Assembly (NCBI GenBank): GCA_033782935.1
Contig: JAWQEG010001429.1
Coordinates: forward strand, 453,501 to 517,500
DNA from: Petrolisthes cinctipes
Lineage: Eukaryota > Arthropoda > Malacostraca > Decapoda > Porcellanidae
Direction: 5' to 3'
Length of the DNA stretch: 64,000 nucleotides
Shown: piece after piece, positions 13,298-23,466 of the stretch
Layout of the letters: each line of letters starts with the position of its first letter
Numbering within the stretch: the stretch's first letter is position 1
Program-made: the position numbers and the translations under genes
The notes under the pieces: model-generated
Told to the model about the DNA's origin: nothing
Seen by the model: the letters and a program-made list of their open reading frames with translations, nothing else
Database searches by the model: none

Positions 13298-13525
13298 TGT
13301 TACATGATTGTATTTTAGTTTGGCTTTCCAGGTTAGCTATAAAGTTTCATATGCAATGTATAACCTGAAGAAGGCAATGATTTTAATATTTGTTCAGCGA
13401 TGTAACCTTTAAAGAATAAATAGAGAGACAGCTACTGACTTGCTATTAACCCCAGGTGAATACAACATCTTCACTAACATCTTGACTACCCCTGTTTCAC
13501 AGCGTTGTTACATCGCGCCGTAACA
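13298..13525 (+). repeat. 3' LTR of short element
   Basis: 228 bp, preceded directly by the polypurine tract at 13288-13297. A 60-residue frame ending just before it (about 13150-13290) contains a hydrophobic FSLFLVIIFSMTFILF stretch that could be the last trace of a membrane-spanning Env tail. Confidence 0.85.
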
Positions 13526-13540
13526 ATATATATATATATA

Positions 13541-13607
13541 CAGTGCCCGCCAAAAGTTCGTGCGGCCCCTTCAGCAGCATAAGTAAACAACATTAATTCA
13601 TCAATAA
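13541..13607. mobile_element. Tc1/mariner-like terminus fragment
   Basis: CAGTGCCCGCCAAAAGTTCG following TATA is the form of a Tc1/mariner inverted-repeat end. Only 67 bp remain before the next LTR element starts at 13608. No matching opposite end is visible, so the rest was probably lost together with the 3' part of that LTR element. Confidence 0.4.
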
Positions 13608-14331
13608 TGTATCCGCGGCTGATCACGTTCGCGATACATGATACACCTATGGTGGTGGAACATACCGTTAAGCCAAAGCAGTTCAAGCTAGTTTCATTAG
13701 ACACAACATCCTTTGAAAAGTGCTGAGTTGCAGCGTGAGGGAATCTTCCATGCTGAGCTACTGATTGCTAGATTCACTCTGAAATTATCTATATGTTAAT
13801 CACTCTACTATAATCAACTCCATATTGTCATCTCGTATGTAGAGAAAGGGACAATATATATTTACTCACTTTATTCTTACATAAACTCATATCTAAATTA
13901 TCCATATTTCATATGTAAGCTTAGCATTGTAAATAGCATCATCGCAACCTGTCATCTGAGCAAGGGTGTGGCAGTGTATACCACGAGCGGGGACTACCAG
14001 AGAGAGAAGGCGCATTACACGCCCTGCCCTGAAGACAACAGGTTCACATCCTACCTTATATTAGAGAGACACGAGATGTCTGTATAACCTGTAAACTATA
14101 TCTAATATACTCAGTAAATAGAGACAAGTCCACGAGTTTATTCTAACCCTTGAGTAACTAACTTAGTTCCCCAGGAAGACTAGAGTGGTAGTTCAGAGCA
14201 ACGGTAAGTTGGCTTGAAACCAGAGGTCTACATCGGCGTAGTAAGTAATACTAGCCCGAGAGTAAGTGAGAGTTTCCAGCAGGTGTTTCCGAGAGAAGCT
14301 GTTGCTGAGCTTGGACGACCCCACGAGTACA
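13608..14331 (+). repeat. 5' LTR of errantivirus-like element
   Basis: It starts TGTATCCGCGG and ends GAGTACA, giving TGTA...TACA inverted ends. The first 202 bp match 23265-23466 almost exactly. The end is placed by the TACA terminus and the following primer-binding-like site; it cannot be confirmed from the 3' LTR because that copy is truncated. Confidence 0.75.
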
Positions 14332-14892
14332 TAATGGTGGCAGCGGTAAGGGATACGTAACATTCACAGTGTCCTGTATTAATTCTATATTCCAAACAGA
14401 ATAATTGTGTACGTGGTGGGCGGCTCGGGCGCTTTCCTCGTTGGCAACACTGACGGAGCGAGAGCGAGCCAGAGCGATACCAGCTGGGGGTTGCCAGCTA
14501 ATGGTGGCTGCGTAACCTAACCTACTTTAATCAGGCATTTTTCCCTGTGTGCTTTTCCCAGGGAAAAAGAGGATTTGTCTGTTGTGGGTACTCTCATCTG
14601 GGAAGGAACAAGGACGGACTTAGGAGGGTGAACCAGAAGAGTGAACGGGAGCTGTGAGAGAAACGACTGGCCAGCGTTTACTCTGGGGGGGGTGTGGCAT
14701 CTGCACATTCCTTTACTACGTGTACTGAGCATCTGTAATCTTCAATTCTCCATCGGTTAGTTATTTAATTCTATACACATACACAGTGAACATTAACACA
14801 CAATAGTAACATGTTGTTGGGGTATTTTTGTATGCCTATGTAATATTTTATTATATGTTGTGGTGAGTGTATAGGAATTATTTCTACGGGAC
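14332..14892 (+). other. Leader region of the retroelement
   Basis: 560 bp between primer-binding site and gag start without a supported coding frame. A packaging signal is expected here from the general organisation of such elements, but none is identifiable by eye. Confidence 0.5.
14335..14352 (+). other. Putative primer-binding site
   Basis: TGGTGGCAGCGGTAAGGG begins three bases after the LTR end. TGG pairs with the CCA of a tRNA 3' end. The complementary end CGCTGCCACCA would fit a leucine-type tRNA, but the identity is not established. Confidence 0.45.
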
Positions 14893-16536
14893 ATGTTTAA
14901 GAAATTTAGAGCGACAAAGACTATAATCCCAGGGGATTTATCAGAGGATTCAGACAGTAGTAGCAGTTTTGAGGGGGAACTAAACTTTCCACCTACTCCC
15001 AATACCACTAATATACATGAGCAGTTAAGGGGACTGAATAGTTCAGTGCCAGGGCAGTTAAGAAGTGGATATCAATTTCGTGTAGAAGGAAGTGACGAAA
15101 TAGAGGAAACACGGGAGAACGTGTTTAAGTTACCGCCAAAAGGGCGAGGAAAGGGTAATAAAAATACTACAGTTGTACAAGCTACAATTCCAATGGCGAC
15201 TGCAAGCACCAGTGCTGTTGGGGGAGCAGCCCAGGCGACAGGGCAGAATGTCACTAACCCTAGTATAGGTAATTTGGTGGGTAGCGCCCACGGGAATCAG
15301 CCAAAGAATATTATGAGAGTGTTTACAGGTGAGGATTCAGTACCAAAGTTTGAAGGGGATCCAAATAAGAATTATACAATAGAGGAATTTATACGGAGAC
15401 TTGAGCAGTCTTTCGTGGAGTATAATATTACCGGGGATAGAGGTAAAATAGGATATGCAGACTCGAGGATTGAAGGGGAGTTTGCAAGGCAGTTATTAAA
15501 CTGTAGTTGTCTGTTGGGGAGGTCGTCAAGGGAACAACAGACGTGGGAGGAGTTTAAAAAAGCATTAATTATAGTGTACCGAAGGTCGGCTCCAGAGGGA
15601 TGCTCGGCGTGGGCACATAGAATATTCACGGACTTAGGTTTAAAGGCGTGGATTACACCACTAGAAGTAGCAGTATCAAAGGCGGGTGCTATATGTAAGG
15701 ATATACAAGATTGTATACAGGACAACAATTGGTCTAAGGATGTTAATGGGGAACAATGGATGAAGGTAGACGACGCCTGTGAGATGTTTGAATAGCTCTT
15801 GATGTATATAGGTCTATAAGAGGAGGACCAGAGGAGAGTCCGGAAAAAAAAGTTGGAGCGAGGTAAGGGAATCTGGCATTTGATTAATGAGTTAAAACTG
15901 GAAATCAGAGATCCCATGGTTGTTAGACCATTTCGCAACCAAAATGCTACGAAGGTACAGACTTCGGTATTGCAAACGGAGGTAACTGACAGGAGGTCAG
16001 AGGGCGAGCCGCAGACAGGCGTAAATGCGGTCGCGGGGCAAAGGAATACAAGGGGTGGAAATTCATCTGTGAAGTACCAGGTAGAATGTTTCCATTGTCG
16101 TAAGTGGGGCCATGTAAAGGCCGACTGTCCTCAATTACAGAATAGATCTCAAGGGGATCAATATAGAGGTTCAATGAACAGGGGTCAGGCATACCCTAGA
16201 GGCGCAGCAAGGCGGGCGCGTGGAGGACAAGCTAGAGGACGTGGTAGAGCGTACCACTATGCACATCAGGATAATTATCAACAAGGAGGAGGTTATGTAC
16301 CTCCCGGACAGAGTAAGTGGTGTGAAATCCATAAATGGTCGAATCATATAACGGCAGACTGTGGAGTAATAATTCGAGCTATGCATGAGGAAAAATCACG
16401 TATGGGGGTCAGGTGTATTATGCAAAACGCAGGACCATGCAGATTCCAGGACGAGAGAGAAAAAGCGATTATAGCGACACCTGTCGTTGCGCAAGTAAAA
16501 CAGGAGTGTTCAATATTATTAAATATGCATTTTTAA
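14893..16536 (+). pseudogene. gag: Gag polyprotein, frameshifted
   Basis: Two stretches are open: 14893-15795 (starting MFKKFRATKT) and about 15853-16536. The first is acidic and Ser-rich at its N-terminus, then has a capsid-like segment (EFIRRLEQSF, then WEEFKKALI). The second has a CCHC zinc knuckle, CFHCRKWGHVKADC (about 16099-16140), an Arg/Gly-rich stretch and a second Cys/His cluster (CEIHKWSNHITADC). Between them two stops occur in this frame, while the neighbouring frame stays open from about 15790 to 15862; a run of eight A lies at 15844-15851. A pair of compensating frameshifts is the simplest reading. The last 40 codons lie inside the fold-back, so the true C-terminus is uncertain. 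Confidence 0.8.
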
Positions 16537-17403
16537 TACATTTCAGCTAATTAATTTAATTATTTAATTAATTTAATTATTATTGATTTTCAGGAACAAA
16601 ACGGCTCTTTTATCAAATTAATTACTATAAATGACTAATATAAATAAAAAATAAACATTTTAGGGGGGTCTTTATAGTAATAGCTGGGTAGAGGGGGTGT
16701 GTCTTGCCCTGTGGCCAACGTTCACGTCGTGCAAGATGAACAATTTGATGCGATTCAGATATTATCTAAAAATAAAATTTAAAAAAAATATTTTTATTTA
16801 ATTTAAAACAAATCTGAGTACTCAAATTGACCGATGGGTCACAAATAATTCATTTTATATTTTAGAAATATGAAGAATTAAATAAAAGAAGATAATGTGA
16901 TTTTGTTTGTGATTTTTAAAAATTATTTTATTTATTTTTGTATGTTTATTTGCTTTTATAATTAATTAATTGTTATTTACATTTTTTTAGAGATAAAAAA
17001 TTCATTGAAATTCAATATATTTTATTTATATTAGTCGTTTTTATTAATTAATTTGGTAAAAAAGCCGTTTTTAAAGAATAAAATATTAAAAATAATTAAA
17101 TTAATTAATTAAAATTTATTTTTAATTACAAAACATAATGCTATTTAACTTTAAAATGTTTATCTTTTATTTATATTAGTCATTTATAGTAATTAATTTG
17201 ATAGAAGAGCCGTTTTTTTCCTGAAAATCAATAATAATTAAATTAATTAAATAATTAAATTAATAGCTGAAATGTATTAAAAATGCATATTTAATAATAT
17301 TGAACACTCCTATTTTACTTGCGCACCGACAGGTGTCGCTATAATCGCTTTTTCTCTCTCGTCCTGGAATCTGCATGGTCCTGCGTTTTGCATAATACAC
17401 CGG
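16410..17403. repeat. 994-bp fold-back: 255-bp inverted repeats around a 480-bp loop
   Basis: The arm 16410-16664, starting GGTGTATTATGCAAAACG, recurs inverted at 17149-17403 with only about half a dozen differences. The outer 115 bp of the left arm are translated as the end of gag; the inner part and the loop are extremely AT-rich. The loop repeats part of the arm again in direct orientation (about 17020-17075). It may be a MITE or Mutator-like element with long terminal repeats inserted between gag and pro-pol. Alternatively it may be an inverted duplication made during reverse transcription. No convincing target duplication flanks it. Confidence 0.8.
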
Positions 17404-17451
17404 CGATCAGGGTCGGATGAGGCATTATGACACAAGGACGAGAGGAAGAGA

Positions 17452-18465
17452 ATGTCTAGAGATATAGAATTCTCCATAGTGTCGGCAGTCAGTAGAAGTA
17501 ATCATTTAGCCGTAGGAAATGTAACTATAGGGGGAATTCCGGGGGCACTTTTGATTGATACTGGTGCAGTAGTCAATCTAATATCAAAGGAGACATATAC
17601 AAATATTAGAAAACATCATTCTGAGAGGAGTTATGCATTGCAAGAGCCACAATACCAACTGAGTGGGGTGTCAGGAACTACAGTGGATGTTCTTGGAGTT
17701 GTGAGGTTGCCAGTCCACTTCCGGGGTAGTTCAAGTTTTACTGCATCATTTTATGTTGTAAGTAAATTTCATCCTATGGCAAGCTGGTTGCTTGGATTGT
17801 CAACCATGGCTGAAAGGAAGATTGAGGTGTACCCAGGGGAAGGTTTAATTGTTCATGAAAATGTACCTTATATGTGTATGGCAACCCCGCAACCCAAACA
17901 CTCAGACAAAGAGGTTAAAACGGTGGGTTATGTAAGGGGCTTTGAGGAGAAGTCAACACAAGGGGTCATGAAACAAGATAGACTATGCGACACTGCTAGG
18001 GTGGAAGTCACGCGTTGGACTGTTGTTACTGCTATTGTACCTGATGCGCACAGGCTGCAACCGCAGGAAATGATTCAGTTCAAGGTGTGTTTGAAAGGAG
18101 TGAAAGAAGGCGTAGATGTGGTGTGCATGTCTGAAACATGTAAGTTGAAAGGGGTGTCGCTAGAGTCTACTTTGACTACAGTAAAGTCAGGGGGTGAGAC
18201 TGTGGTGCTGGCTGTAAATAATACAGGAGTAGAGATTGAAGTTAAGCCAGGCAGTCAATTGTGTGATTTTCTCGTATACCATGGTACGGTATTAGAGCCG
18301 AAGCATAACCTACCAGTTGTGAGTGTTGTTGGTTGTATTGGTGCATCTCCTTCGTCAGAATTGAGAAGTCAAGTTAAAACTGGGGGAAACTCAGAAGGGA
18401 AAGAAGAGTTGTTACAGTTACTTCAAGGGTATAGGAAGGCTATAGCTCTTGCAGGGGAACCATAA
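17452..18465 (+). CDS. pol: Aspartic protease region of Pol
   Basis: Contains LLIDTGAVVNLIS at about residue 32, the D-T-G active site of retropepsin-type proteases that cleave Gag-Pol, and DVLGVVRLPV and WLLGLSTM downstream, as in Ty3/gypsy proteases. The 337-residue frame continues into a linker of about 200 residues and ends at a TAA at 18463-18465. The same reading frame resumes at once and leads into RT, so the stop looks like a nonsense mutation within pol rather than a natural terminus. The upstream junction to Gag is obscured by the fold-back. Confidence 0.8.
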   Translation: MSRDIEFSIVSAVSRSNHLAVGNVTIGGIPGALLIDTGAVVNLISKETYTNIRKHHSERSYALQEPQYQLSGVSGTTVDVLGVVRLPVHFRGSSSFTASFYVVSKFHPMASWLLGLSTMAERKIEVYPGEGLIVHENVPYMCMATPQPKHSDKEVKTVGYVRGFEEKSTQGVMKQDRLCDTARVEVTRWTVVTAIVPDAHRLQPQEMIQFKVCLKGVKEGVDVVCMSETCKLKGVSLESTLTTVKSGGETVVLAVNNTGVEIEVKPGSQLCDFLVYHGTVLEPKHNLPVVSVVGCIGASPSSELRSQVKTGGNSEGKEELLQLLQGYRKAIALAGEP

Positions 18466-18489
18466 GGTAGTACAGACCTAACTTCACAT

Positions 18490-20595
18490 GTGATTAAGTT
18501 AAAGCGAGAAGCGCAACCGAGTTACATAAAATCATATAGGCTCCCCCATTCACAAAGACAGATAGTGGACGATACGGTGAAGGATATGTTAAAACAGAAG
18601 GTTATTGAACCTTCGACCTCTCCTTGGAGTAGTCCCATATTTTTGGTTCCAAAGAAAGATGGAACATATAGACCTGTTATTGACTATAGGAGAGTAAATC
18701 AGCAGACAGTCCCTGATAAATACCCCATGCCTCATTTGAATGACCTGTTGCAGGCTATAGGTGAGGGAAATAAGGTGTTTTCTACCTTGGATTTGCTGTC
18801 AGGATATTGGCAGGTGCCAGTTCACGAGCGGTCTCGTGACATCACGGCTTTTTCCACTCATCAGGGTCATTATCAGTTTCGCAGGATGCCATTTGGGCTC
18901 TGCAATCCCCCTACGACTTTCGAAAGACTAGTGAACAATGTATTGGCGGGGTTAATTGGGAAGGATGCATTAGTATACCTAGATGACATAATTATTTTCT
19001 CAAAGGATGTGCCTACGCACTTGGAGAAATTAGGAAAGGTATTGGAACGTTTAGCATCAGCGGGTTTGAAGCTAAAACTTAGTAAGTGTGAATTCTTGAA
19101 ACAAAAGATTAAGTATTTGGGGCATGAAGTAGACGAGTCAGGTATACATGTGAATCAGGATAAGATAAAGGCTATCTTAAAGTTTCCAACACCGACCAAG
19201 GCAGATCATGTACGATCTTTTCTGGGACTAGCGGGTTACTACAGGAGTTTTGTGTATCAGTTTTCTAGCAAGGCAGCACCTTTGATTAAACTGTTGAAGC
19301 AGACAAATAAGTTTGAATGGGGTCAACCACAAGAAGAGGCATTTAGTATATTAAAGGAGGCTCTGACGCAGCCACCTGTTTTGGCTTTCCCAGATTTCAA
19401 GAAACCTTTTATTTTACATACAGATGCATCGGGGGTTGGACTTGGGGCAGTATTGGCACAAGAAGATGAGCGGGGAAAGTTAAAACCCATTGGCTACGCA
19501 AGTAAGGCGTTAAATGATACAGAGAAGAAATATAGTGTTACACATCAGGAGGCATATGCCATAGTGTGGGCCTTGAAACATTTTCGTCCTATTATTTTTG
19601 GTTACTCTATTACAGTTTGTACTGATCATCGCCCATGTCTCGAGTTGTTCAAGGGGAAGAATATGACCAGGAAGTTAGCACGATGGCATTTGACTATTCT
19701 GGAGTTCAACCCTACTTTCAATTTTGTACCTGGTAAGATTAATGTAGTTGCAGATGCATTAAGTCGACAGACTGTGAACTCTGTAACCACATTGAGTACA
19801 ATATCCCCACAGAAATTAAAGACAAAGCAAAGGGAAGATCCTATGTGGAAAAGGGTAATTTATGTTCTAGAGTCAGGGGAAGAGGTAGAAGTTTCAGGTC
19901 TACCGCTAAGAACAACAGAGTTTATCCTGAGGGATAATGTTCTTCATAAGGTAACTGTAGTTAAAGGGAAAGAAATATACAGAATAGTAGTGCCAGGGTC
20001 TCTGATAGAAACAGTATTAAGGCTTCTTCATGATGCACCGCAAGCAGGTCATAAAGGGAGGGACGCTTGTCTAGAAGAAGCTAGGTCGAGGTATTTCTGG
20101 TTGAAAATGCGTAAGGACATAGAAAACCATATAAAGAAATGTGTATCATGTGCGAGGAACAAAGGAACTACGGGACCACCCGCTCCTCTGCAAACATTTC
20201 CAATTCCTGCTAAACCTTGGGATGTGGTAGCTATAGATGTGTTACAGCTACCTACAAGTTATCAGGGATCAAAGTATTTGTTGACTTGTGTGGATCACTT
20301 CAGCAGGTTTGTTGTATTAGCTCCTCTACAAGATAAATCAGCTCAGTCCATTGCACATGCATTAGTAAACTCATTGTTTTGTACATACACTATACCCCGT
20401 GTGCTGTTGTCAGATAATGGGACAGAATTTAGAAATAGTGTCCTAGAAGAAATCTGCAAGCTCTACAATATTAAGCAGGTGTTCACGGTTGCATACCATC
20501 CTCAAAGTAATGGTATGGTAGAGAGAGTAAATAGGAAGATTTTGGAGGTACTTAGACATCTGGCAGGTTCAATTCAAGCAGGCTGGGAAGATTAG
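18490..20595 (+). CDS. pol: Reverse transcriptase, RNase H and integrase
   Basis: RT begins with the SPWSSPIFLVPKKDGTYRPV block, with FSTLDLLSGYWQ and the catalytic YLDDIIIFS at about residue 163. RNase H starts with LHTDASGVGLGAVLAQ near residue 308 and has TDHRPCLELF. Integrase has its HHCC finger (H..H...CVSCARNK, about 514-555), then the catalytic D in AIDVLQLP, D in LLSDNGTEF and E in NGMVERVNR (about 581, 641, 677). These activities copy element RNA and insert the DNA into the host genome. The frame ends at an in-frame TAG at 20593-20595 inside the integrase C-terminal part, after which the same frame stays open to 21117. Confidence 0.92.
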   Translation: MIKLKREAQPSYIKSYRLPHSQRQIVDDTVKDMLKQKVIEPSTSPWSSPIFLVPKKDGTYRPVIDYRRVNQQTVPDKYPMPHLNDLLQAIGEGNKVFSTLDLLSGYWQVPVHERSRDITAFSTHQGHYQFRRMPFGLCNPPTTFERLVNNVLAGLIGKDALVYLDDIIIFSKDVPTHLEKLGKVLERLASAGLKLKLSKCEFLKQKIKYLGHEVDESGIHVNQDKIKAILKFPTPTKADHVRSFLGLAGYYRSFVYQFSSKAAPLIKLLKQTNKFEWGQPQEEAFSILKEALTQPPVLAFPDFKKPFILHTDASGVGLGAVLAQEDERGKLKPIGYASKALNDTEKKYSVTHQEAYAIVWALKHFRPIIFGYSITVCTDHRPCLELFKGKNMTRKLARWHLTILEFNPTFNFVPGKINVVADALSRQTVNSVTTLSTISPQKLKTKQREDPMWKRVIYVLESGEEVEVSGLPLRTTEFILRDNVLHKVTVVKGKEIYRIVVPGSLIETVLRLLHDAPQAGHKGRDACLEEARSRYFWLKMRKDIENHIKKCVSCARNKGTTGPPAPLQTFPIPAKPWDVVAIDVLQLPTSYQGSKYLLTCVDHFSRFVVLAPLQDKSAQSIAHALVNSLFCTYTIPRVLLSDNGTEFRNSVLEEICKLYNIKQVFTVAYHPQSNGMVERVNRKILEVLRHLAGSIQAGWED

Positions 20596-21117
20596 TTATG
20601 CCAGGTAACCGCATGTATAAATAGTTCCATACATTCCTCACTGGGAAAGACACCACATTATATTATATATGGTGAGGATAAGGTCCTACCATATGATATA
20701 TTGGTTGGAAGACCAGGCCCAGTGTATAATGTAGACGACTATGTGAGTGTCCAGGGACACGCTTTTGCAACCATTCACCATGAAGTAAGAAAGCATATGG
20801 AAGCCTCACGGGCAGAACATATTGCAAGGCAACATAAGTTTGCAAAGAAAGTAGAAATTGAGGAAGGAGATGTGGTGATGGTGAAGACTCCAGAGAGACA
20901 GAGCAAACTATCTCCGAAATTCAAGGGTCCCTACATTGTAAAAAGGGTATTGGGAAAAAAATTAATAGTTCAGGATAATATAACAGACGCGGATCTACAG
21001 GTACACGTGGATAGAATAAAGAAGGTTCCAAAGGAAACGGTCCAAGTGGGAAAGGAAACAGGTTCTGAACCTGAGCAAAGAATGCATTTGAGATCAGGGA
21101 AATATCTGGCAAAATAA
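20596..21117 (+). pseudogene. pol: Integrase C-terminal region downstream of nonsense codon
   Basis: In the same frame as the integrase core and contiguous with it after the TAG. It contains SLGKTPHYIIYGEDKVLPYD and, later, GDVVMVKTPERQSKLSPKF-GPY, the GPY/F-type module typical of Ty3/gypsy integrase C-termini. It ends in a basic tail at 21117. The region is needed for DNA binding by integrase, so the TAG should inactivate the protein unless read through. Confidence 0.85.
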
Positions 21118-21130
21118 TCTAATGTTGATT

Positions 21131-21140
21131 TTGTTCGCAG
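21131..21140 (+). promoter_or_regulatory. Candidate env splice acceptor
   Basis: A T-rich stretch ending TTGTTCGCAG falls 6 bases before an ATG (21147). Errantiviruses make Env from a spliced subgenomic RNA, so an acceptor between pol and env is expected. No donor was pinned down. Confidence 0.45.
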
Positions 21141-21146
21141 ACCATC

Positions 21147-21212
21147 ATGAGGACATGGGGAGTGTTCTGCGTGATGTTGGTGGCGGCGTTTGAGTTCCAA
21201 GGGTTCGACTGA
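21147..21212 (+). CDS. Short signal-peptide-like frame before Env
   Basis: The frame reads MRTWGVFCVMLVAAFEF and stops at TGA 21210-21212. It has a start, a positive residue and a hydrophobic core, as a signal peptide should. It lies in a different frame from the Env body, which has no ATG near its beginning. One indel between 21190 and about 21260 would connect the two, so Env is probably frameshifted here. Confidence 0.45.
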   Translation: MRTWGVFCVMLVAAFEFQGFD

Positions 21213-22893
21213 CCAAATAAAACCGGGTGCCTTAGTGGGTACTGATGGGAGACTTGAGGTGGTCACGGACGTAATAACAGTAAGACTCAATCTTGGAACT
21301 CTGTTGGACCTAAAGAAAAGGGTTGATGATTTCCAGCTGAAATTTCATAACGCCATAGAAATGTCATCTGCTAAATTAGGTAAATTGATGAACTCGAGCT
21401 ACCCTCTGGCACGTCAAATCAAGGTACAGTTGGAAGACAGATATTTTCAAATAAAGAATATGATGAAATACTCAGAACAGAATTTACCCAACTTTTCAAG
21501 TGAGGTTAGAAAATTAGCTCATAATCAGATTACAAATAGCAGGGCTAAAAGAGGATTATTTGACATTGGAGGGGTAATTGCTAAAACTCTATTTGGAACA
21601 GCTACTAGTGACGATGTCGAAGATCTAGGACGCAGACTAGAGATTTTAAACAAGGTGATTGTAGAACAAAATAGGGTCATAGATAGTACGTTATCCTTGG
21701 CAGCTAATGTGGCAGAAAAAGTAAATGGAGTTATTGAAAAGACTAATGAGGTAATTAAGGAATTAGACAGGTTAGCTAAACATTTGGATTTTACAATGTT
21801 TGTGTTAAACCTAGATCAATATTTAAATATTGTGGAAAATTACATAAATGGACTGAATGCTCAAACAAGAAAACTACTCCATAACCTAAGGAATGCAGCG
21901 CTAGGTAAGGCCGACGCTGACCTTCGGTCAGTAGTTGATTTGCAAAGGGTGGTTGATGTGGCTAGAATTAAGCATGGTTTGAATACTTTCTTTGAAGGTG
22001 AATCGGTATCTTACTACTATCCACTTTTGGAATCATGCTTAACGACTAAAACTATTCTTATTCACATTCCCACAAAACATCAGGTTCATTTTAACATATT
22101 GTCAGTGAAGCCATTTCCTATGAGGTTAGGGGCGGAGATCATGATGTTAAATGTGGATTATGATTATATTATTGCATCTCAGGATCGCACACTGGTGGTT
22201 GCAGTTACCAAGGAACAACTAGAAGATTGTCATACAGCATATTACCATTTGAAGGTGTGTCCAGCTCTAAATTTTATTTTTACAGGACCCGAGGAATCCC
22301 AGTGTGAACTGTCATTAATCCAGGCTGATGCTTCAAGCTCCATTAAACATTGTGAGTACCTGAGACCAAAAAGGAAGTCAGATGTTTATGTAACGTATTT
22401 TCAGGGCATTGCATATTATACATTCACTAAGCCAGCAAGAGCAACTATTATTTGTGAAGATGGCCCTTCAGGAGCAAAACATGTGTCTGAGGTGGGTACG
22501 TTTGTAGTTCCACCTGCGTGTTCATTTTTAAGCAATACTAAAACAGTTCTGGCCACGAAGCATCATCTTGGATTGGTCCTAAACAAATCTGTGGAATTTG
22601 TGAAAGTCCATCCTCCTCTCCCAGCAAACTTTTCTACTGTTAATATGGATTCTGAGAAAATAAGATTGATGGAATTGTTAAACATGTCTGATGTTCATCC
22701 TGTAATTGAATCTGCTCTACCTTTCCATCTGCAACGGGTAGCTGTGTACCCTTGGTCCGGAGTGACTAGTTTATTATTCATATTATATTTCATGTTCTCT
22801 TGTTACCTGTTCAGGAGTTTGAGGGTTTTGAATGGTGAGATTAAAAAGAAGAAAAACAGAAGATCAAGGAATATAGAGGTCCACCATACATAA
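21190..22893 (+). CDS. env: Env-like class I fusion glycoprotein (F-like), Metaviridae
   Basis: A 567-residue open frame; the nominal first codon is TTG, so the true start is upstream or frameshifted. A furin-type site R-A-K-R at about residue 118-121 is followed directly by GLFDIGG, the fusion-peptide signature shared by errantivirus Env and baculovirus F proteins. A long heptad-like helix (EILNKVIVEQNRVI...IEKTNEVIKELDRL, about 150-215) follows, then a Cys-bearing ectodomain and a transmembrane segment VTSLLFILYFMFSCYLF at about 525-541. A short basic tail (KKKKNRRSRN) ends the protein. In intact relatives this protein mediates membrane fusion. The ectodomain frame is uninterrupted from 21190 to the stop. 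Confidence 0.85.
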   Translation: MSSKGSTDQIKPGALVGTDGRLEVVTDVITVRLNLGTLLDLKKRVDDFQLKFHNAIEMSSAKLGKLMNSSYPLARQIKVQLEDRYFQIKNMMKYSEQNLPNFSSEVRKLAHNQITNSRAKRGLFDIGGVIAKTLFGTATSDDVEDLGRRLEILNKVIVEQNRVIDSTLSLAANVAEKVNGVIEKTNEVIKELDRLAKHLDFTMFVLNLDQYLNIVENYINGLNAQTRKLLHNLRNAALGKADADLRSVVDLQRVVDVARIKHGLNTFFEGESVSYYYPLLESCLTTKTILIHIPTKHQVHFNILSVKPFPMRLGAEIMMLNVDYDYIIASQDRTLVVAVTKEQLEDCHTAYYHLKVCPALNFIFTGPEESQCELSLIQADASSSIKHCEYLRPKRKSDVYVTYFQGIAYYTFTKPARATIICEDGPSGAKHVSEVGTFVVPPACSFLSNTKTVLATKHHLGLVLNKSVEFVKVHPPLPANFSTVNMDSEKIRLMELLNMSDVHPVIESALPFHLQRVAVYPWSGVTSLLFILYFMFSCYLFRSLRVLNGEIKKKKNRRSRNIEVHHT

Positions 22894-23264
22894 CCTAGGG
22901 AAGATGAATTATAAGGATAATTTTAAGGACACCTCAACAACTAGGTAGTACACTACACGGTTAGTTGTAGGGATTTAGAATTAAGGAATTGTATGAATGT
23001 GTATTATATTTTATTATCCATGTATAATTACTTAATTTAAGGAAGTATTATTAATTACCCATTGTATCATTCACGAGCTCAACGATTTATTTTACTTTTA
23101 TGTTAATTCATCCAATGTGTATATATTTCATCTTGTATATATTGTATATATATGTTACCATGTCAAGAGTCAATCTAATAATCAGAAAGGCTAAGCATTG
23201 ATTAAAGTAAATTTAATGTTATTGTGAACTGCAGGGACGCAGTTGTTTTAGCGTGGCCGAGCAA
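22894..23264 (+). other. Region between env and 3' LTR
   Basis: AT-rich and non-coding. An obvious polypurine tract next to the 3' LTR is not visible, which is unusual; GCAGGGACGCAG near 23231-23242 is the nearest purine-rich piece. Confidence 0.4.
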
Positions 23265-23466
23265 TGTATCCGCGGCTGATCACGTTCGCGATACATGATA
23301 CACCTATGGTGGTGGAACATACCGTTAAGCCAAAGCAGTTCAAGCTAGTTTCATTAGACACAACTTCCTTTGAAAAGTGCTGAGTTGCAGCGTGAGGGAA
23401 TCTTCCATGCTGAGCTACTGATTGCTAGATTCACTCTGTAATTATCTATATGTTAATCACTCTACT
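23265..23466 (+). repeat. Truncated 3' LTR
   Basis: 202 bp identical to the start of the 5' LTR except for about two substitutions, ending abruptly after CACTCTACT. The remaining 520 bp of the LTR are absent and the next base belongs to an unrelated minus-strand LINE. Confidence 0.85.

Larger units (their letters stand above)
13608..23466 (+). mobile_element. Ty3/gypsy retroelement with Env (errantivirus-like), disrupted
   Basis: In order it has: a 724-bp 5' LTR, leader, gag, a 994-bp fold-back, protease, RT-RNase H-integrase, an Env-like fusion protein and a truncated 3' LTR. The domain order RT-RH-IN followed by Env with a furin site and fusion peptide is that of errantiviruses and other env-bearing Metaviridae. 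The LTR parts that can be compared (202 bp) differ at about two positions, implying recent insertion. In-frame stops at 18463 and 20593, frameshifts near 15790 and 15850, the fold-back and the lost LTR end make this copy non-functional as it stands. Confidence 0.9.

Noticed and set aside
12747..13368. Overlapping frames of 88-164 codons inside the small LTR element
   Set aside because: They lie on opposite strands over the same bases, include GTC-repeat stretches, run into the LTR and show no domain except a weak hydrophobic tail mentioned with the element.
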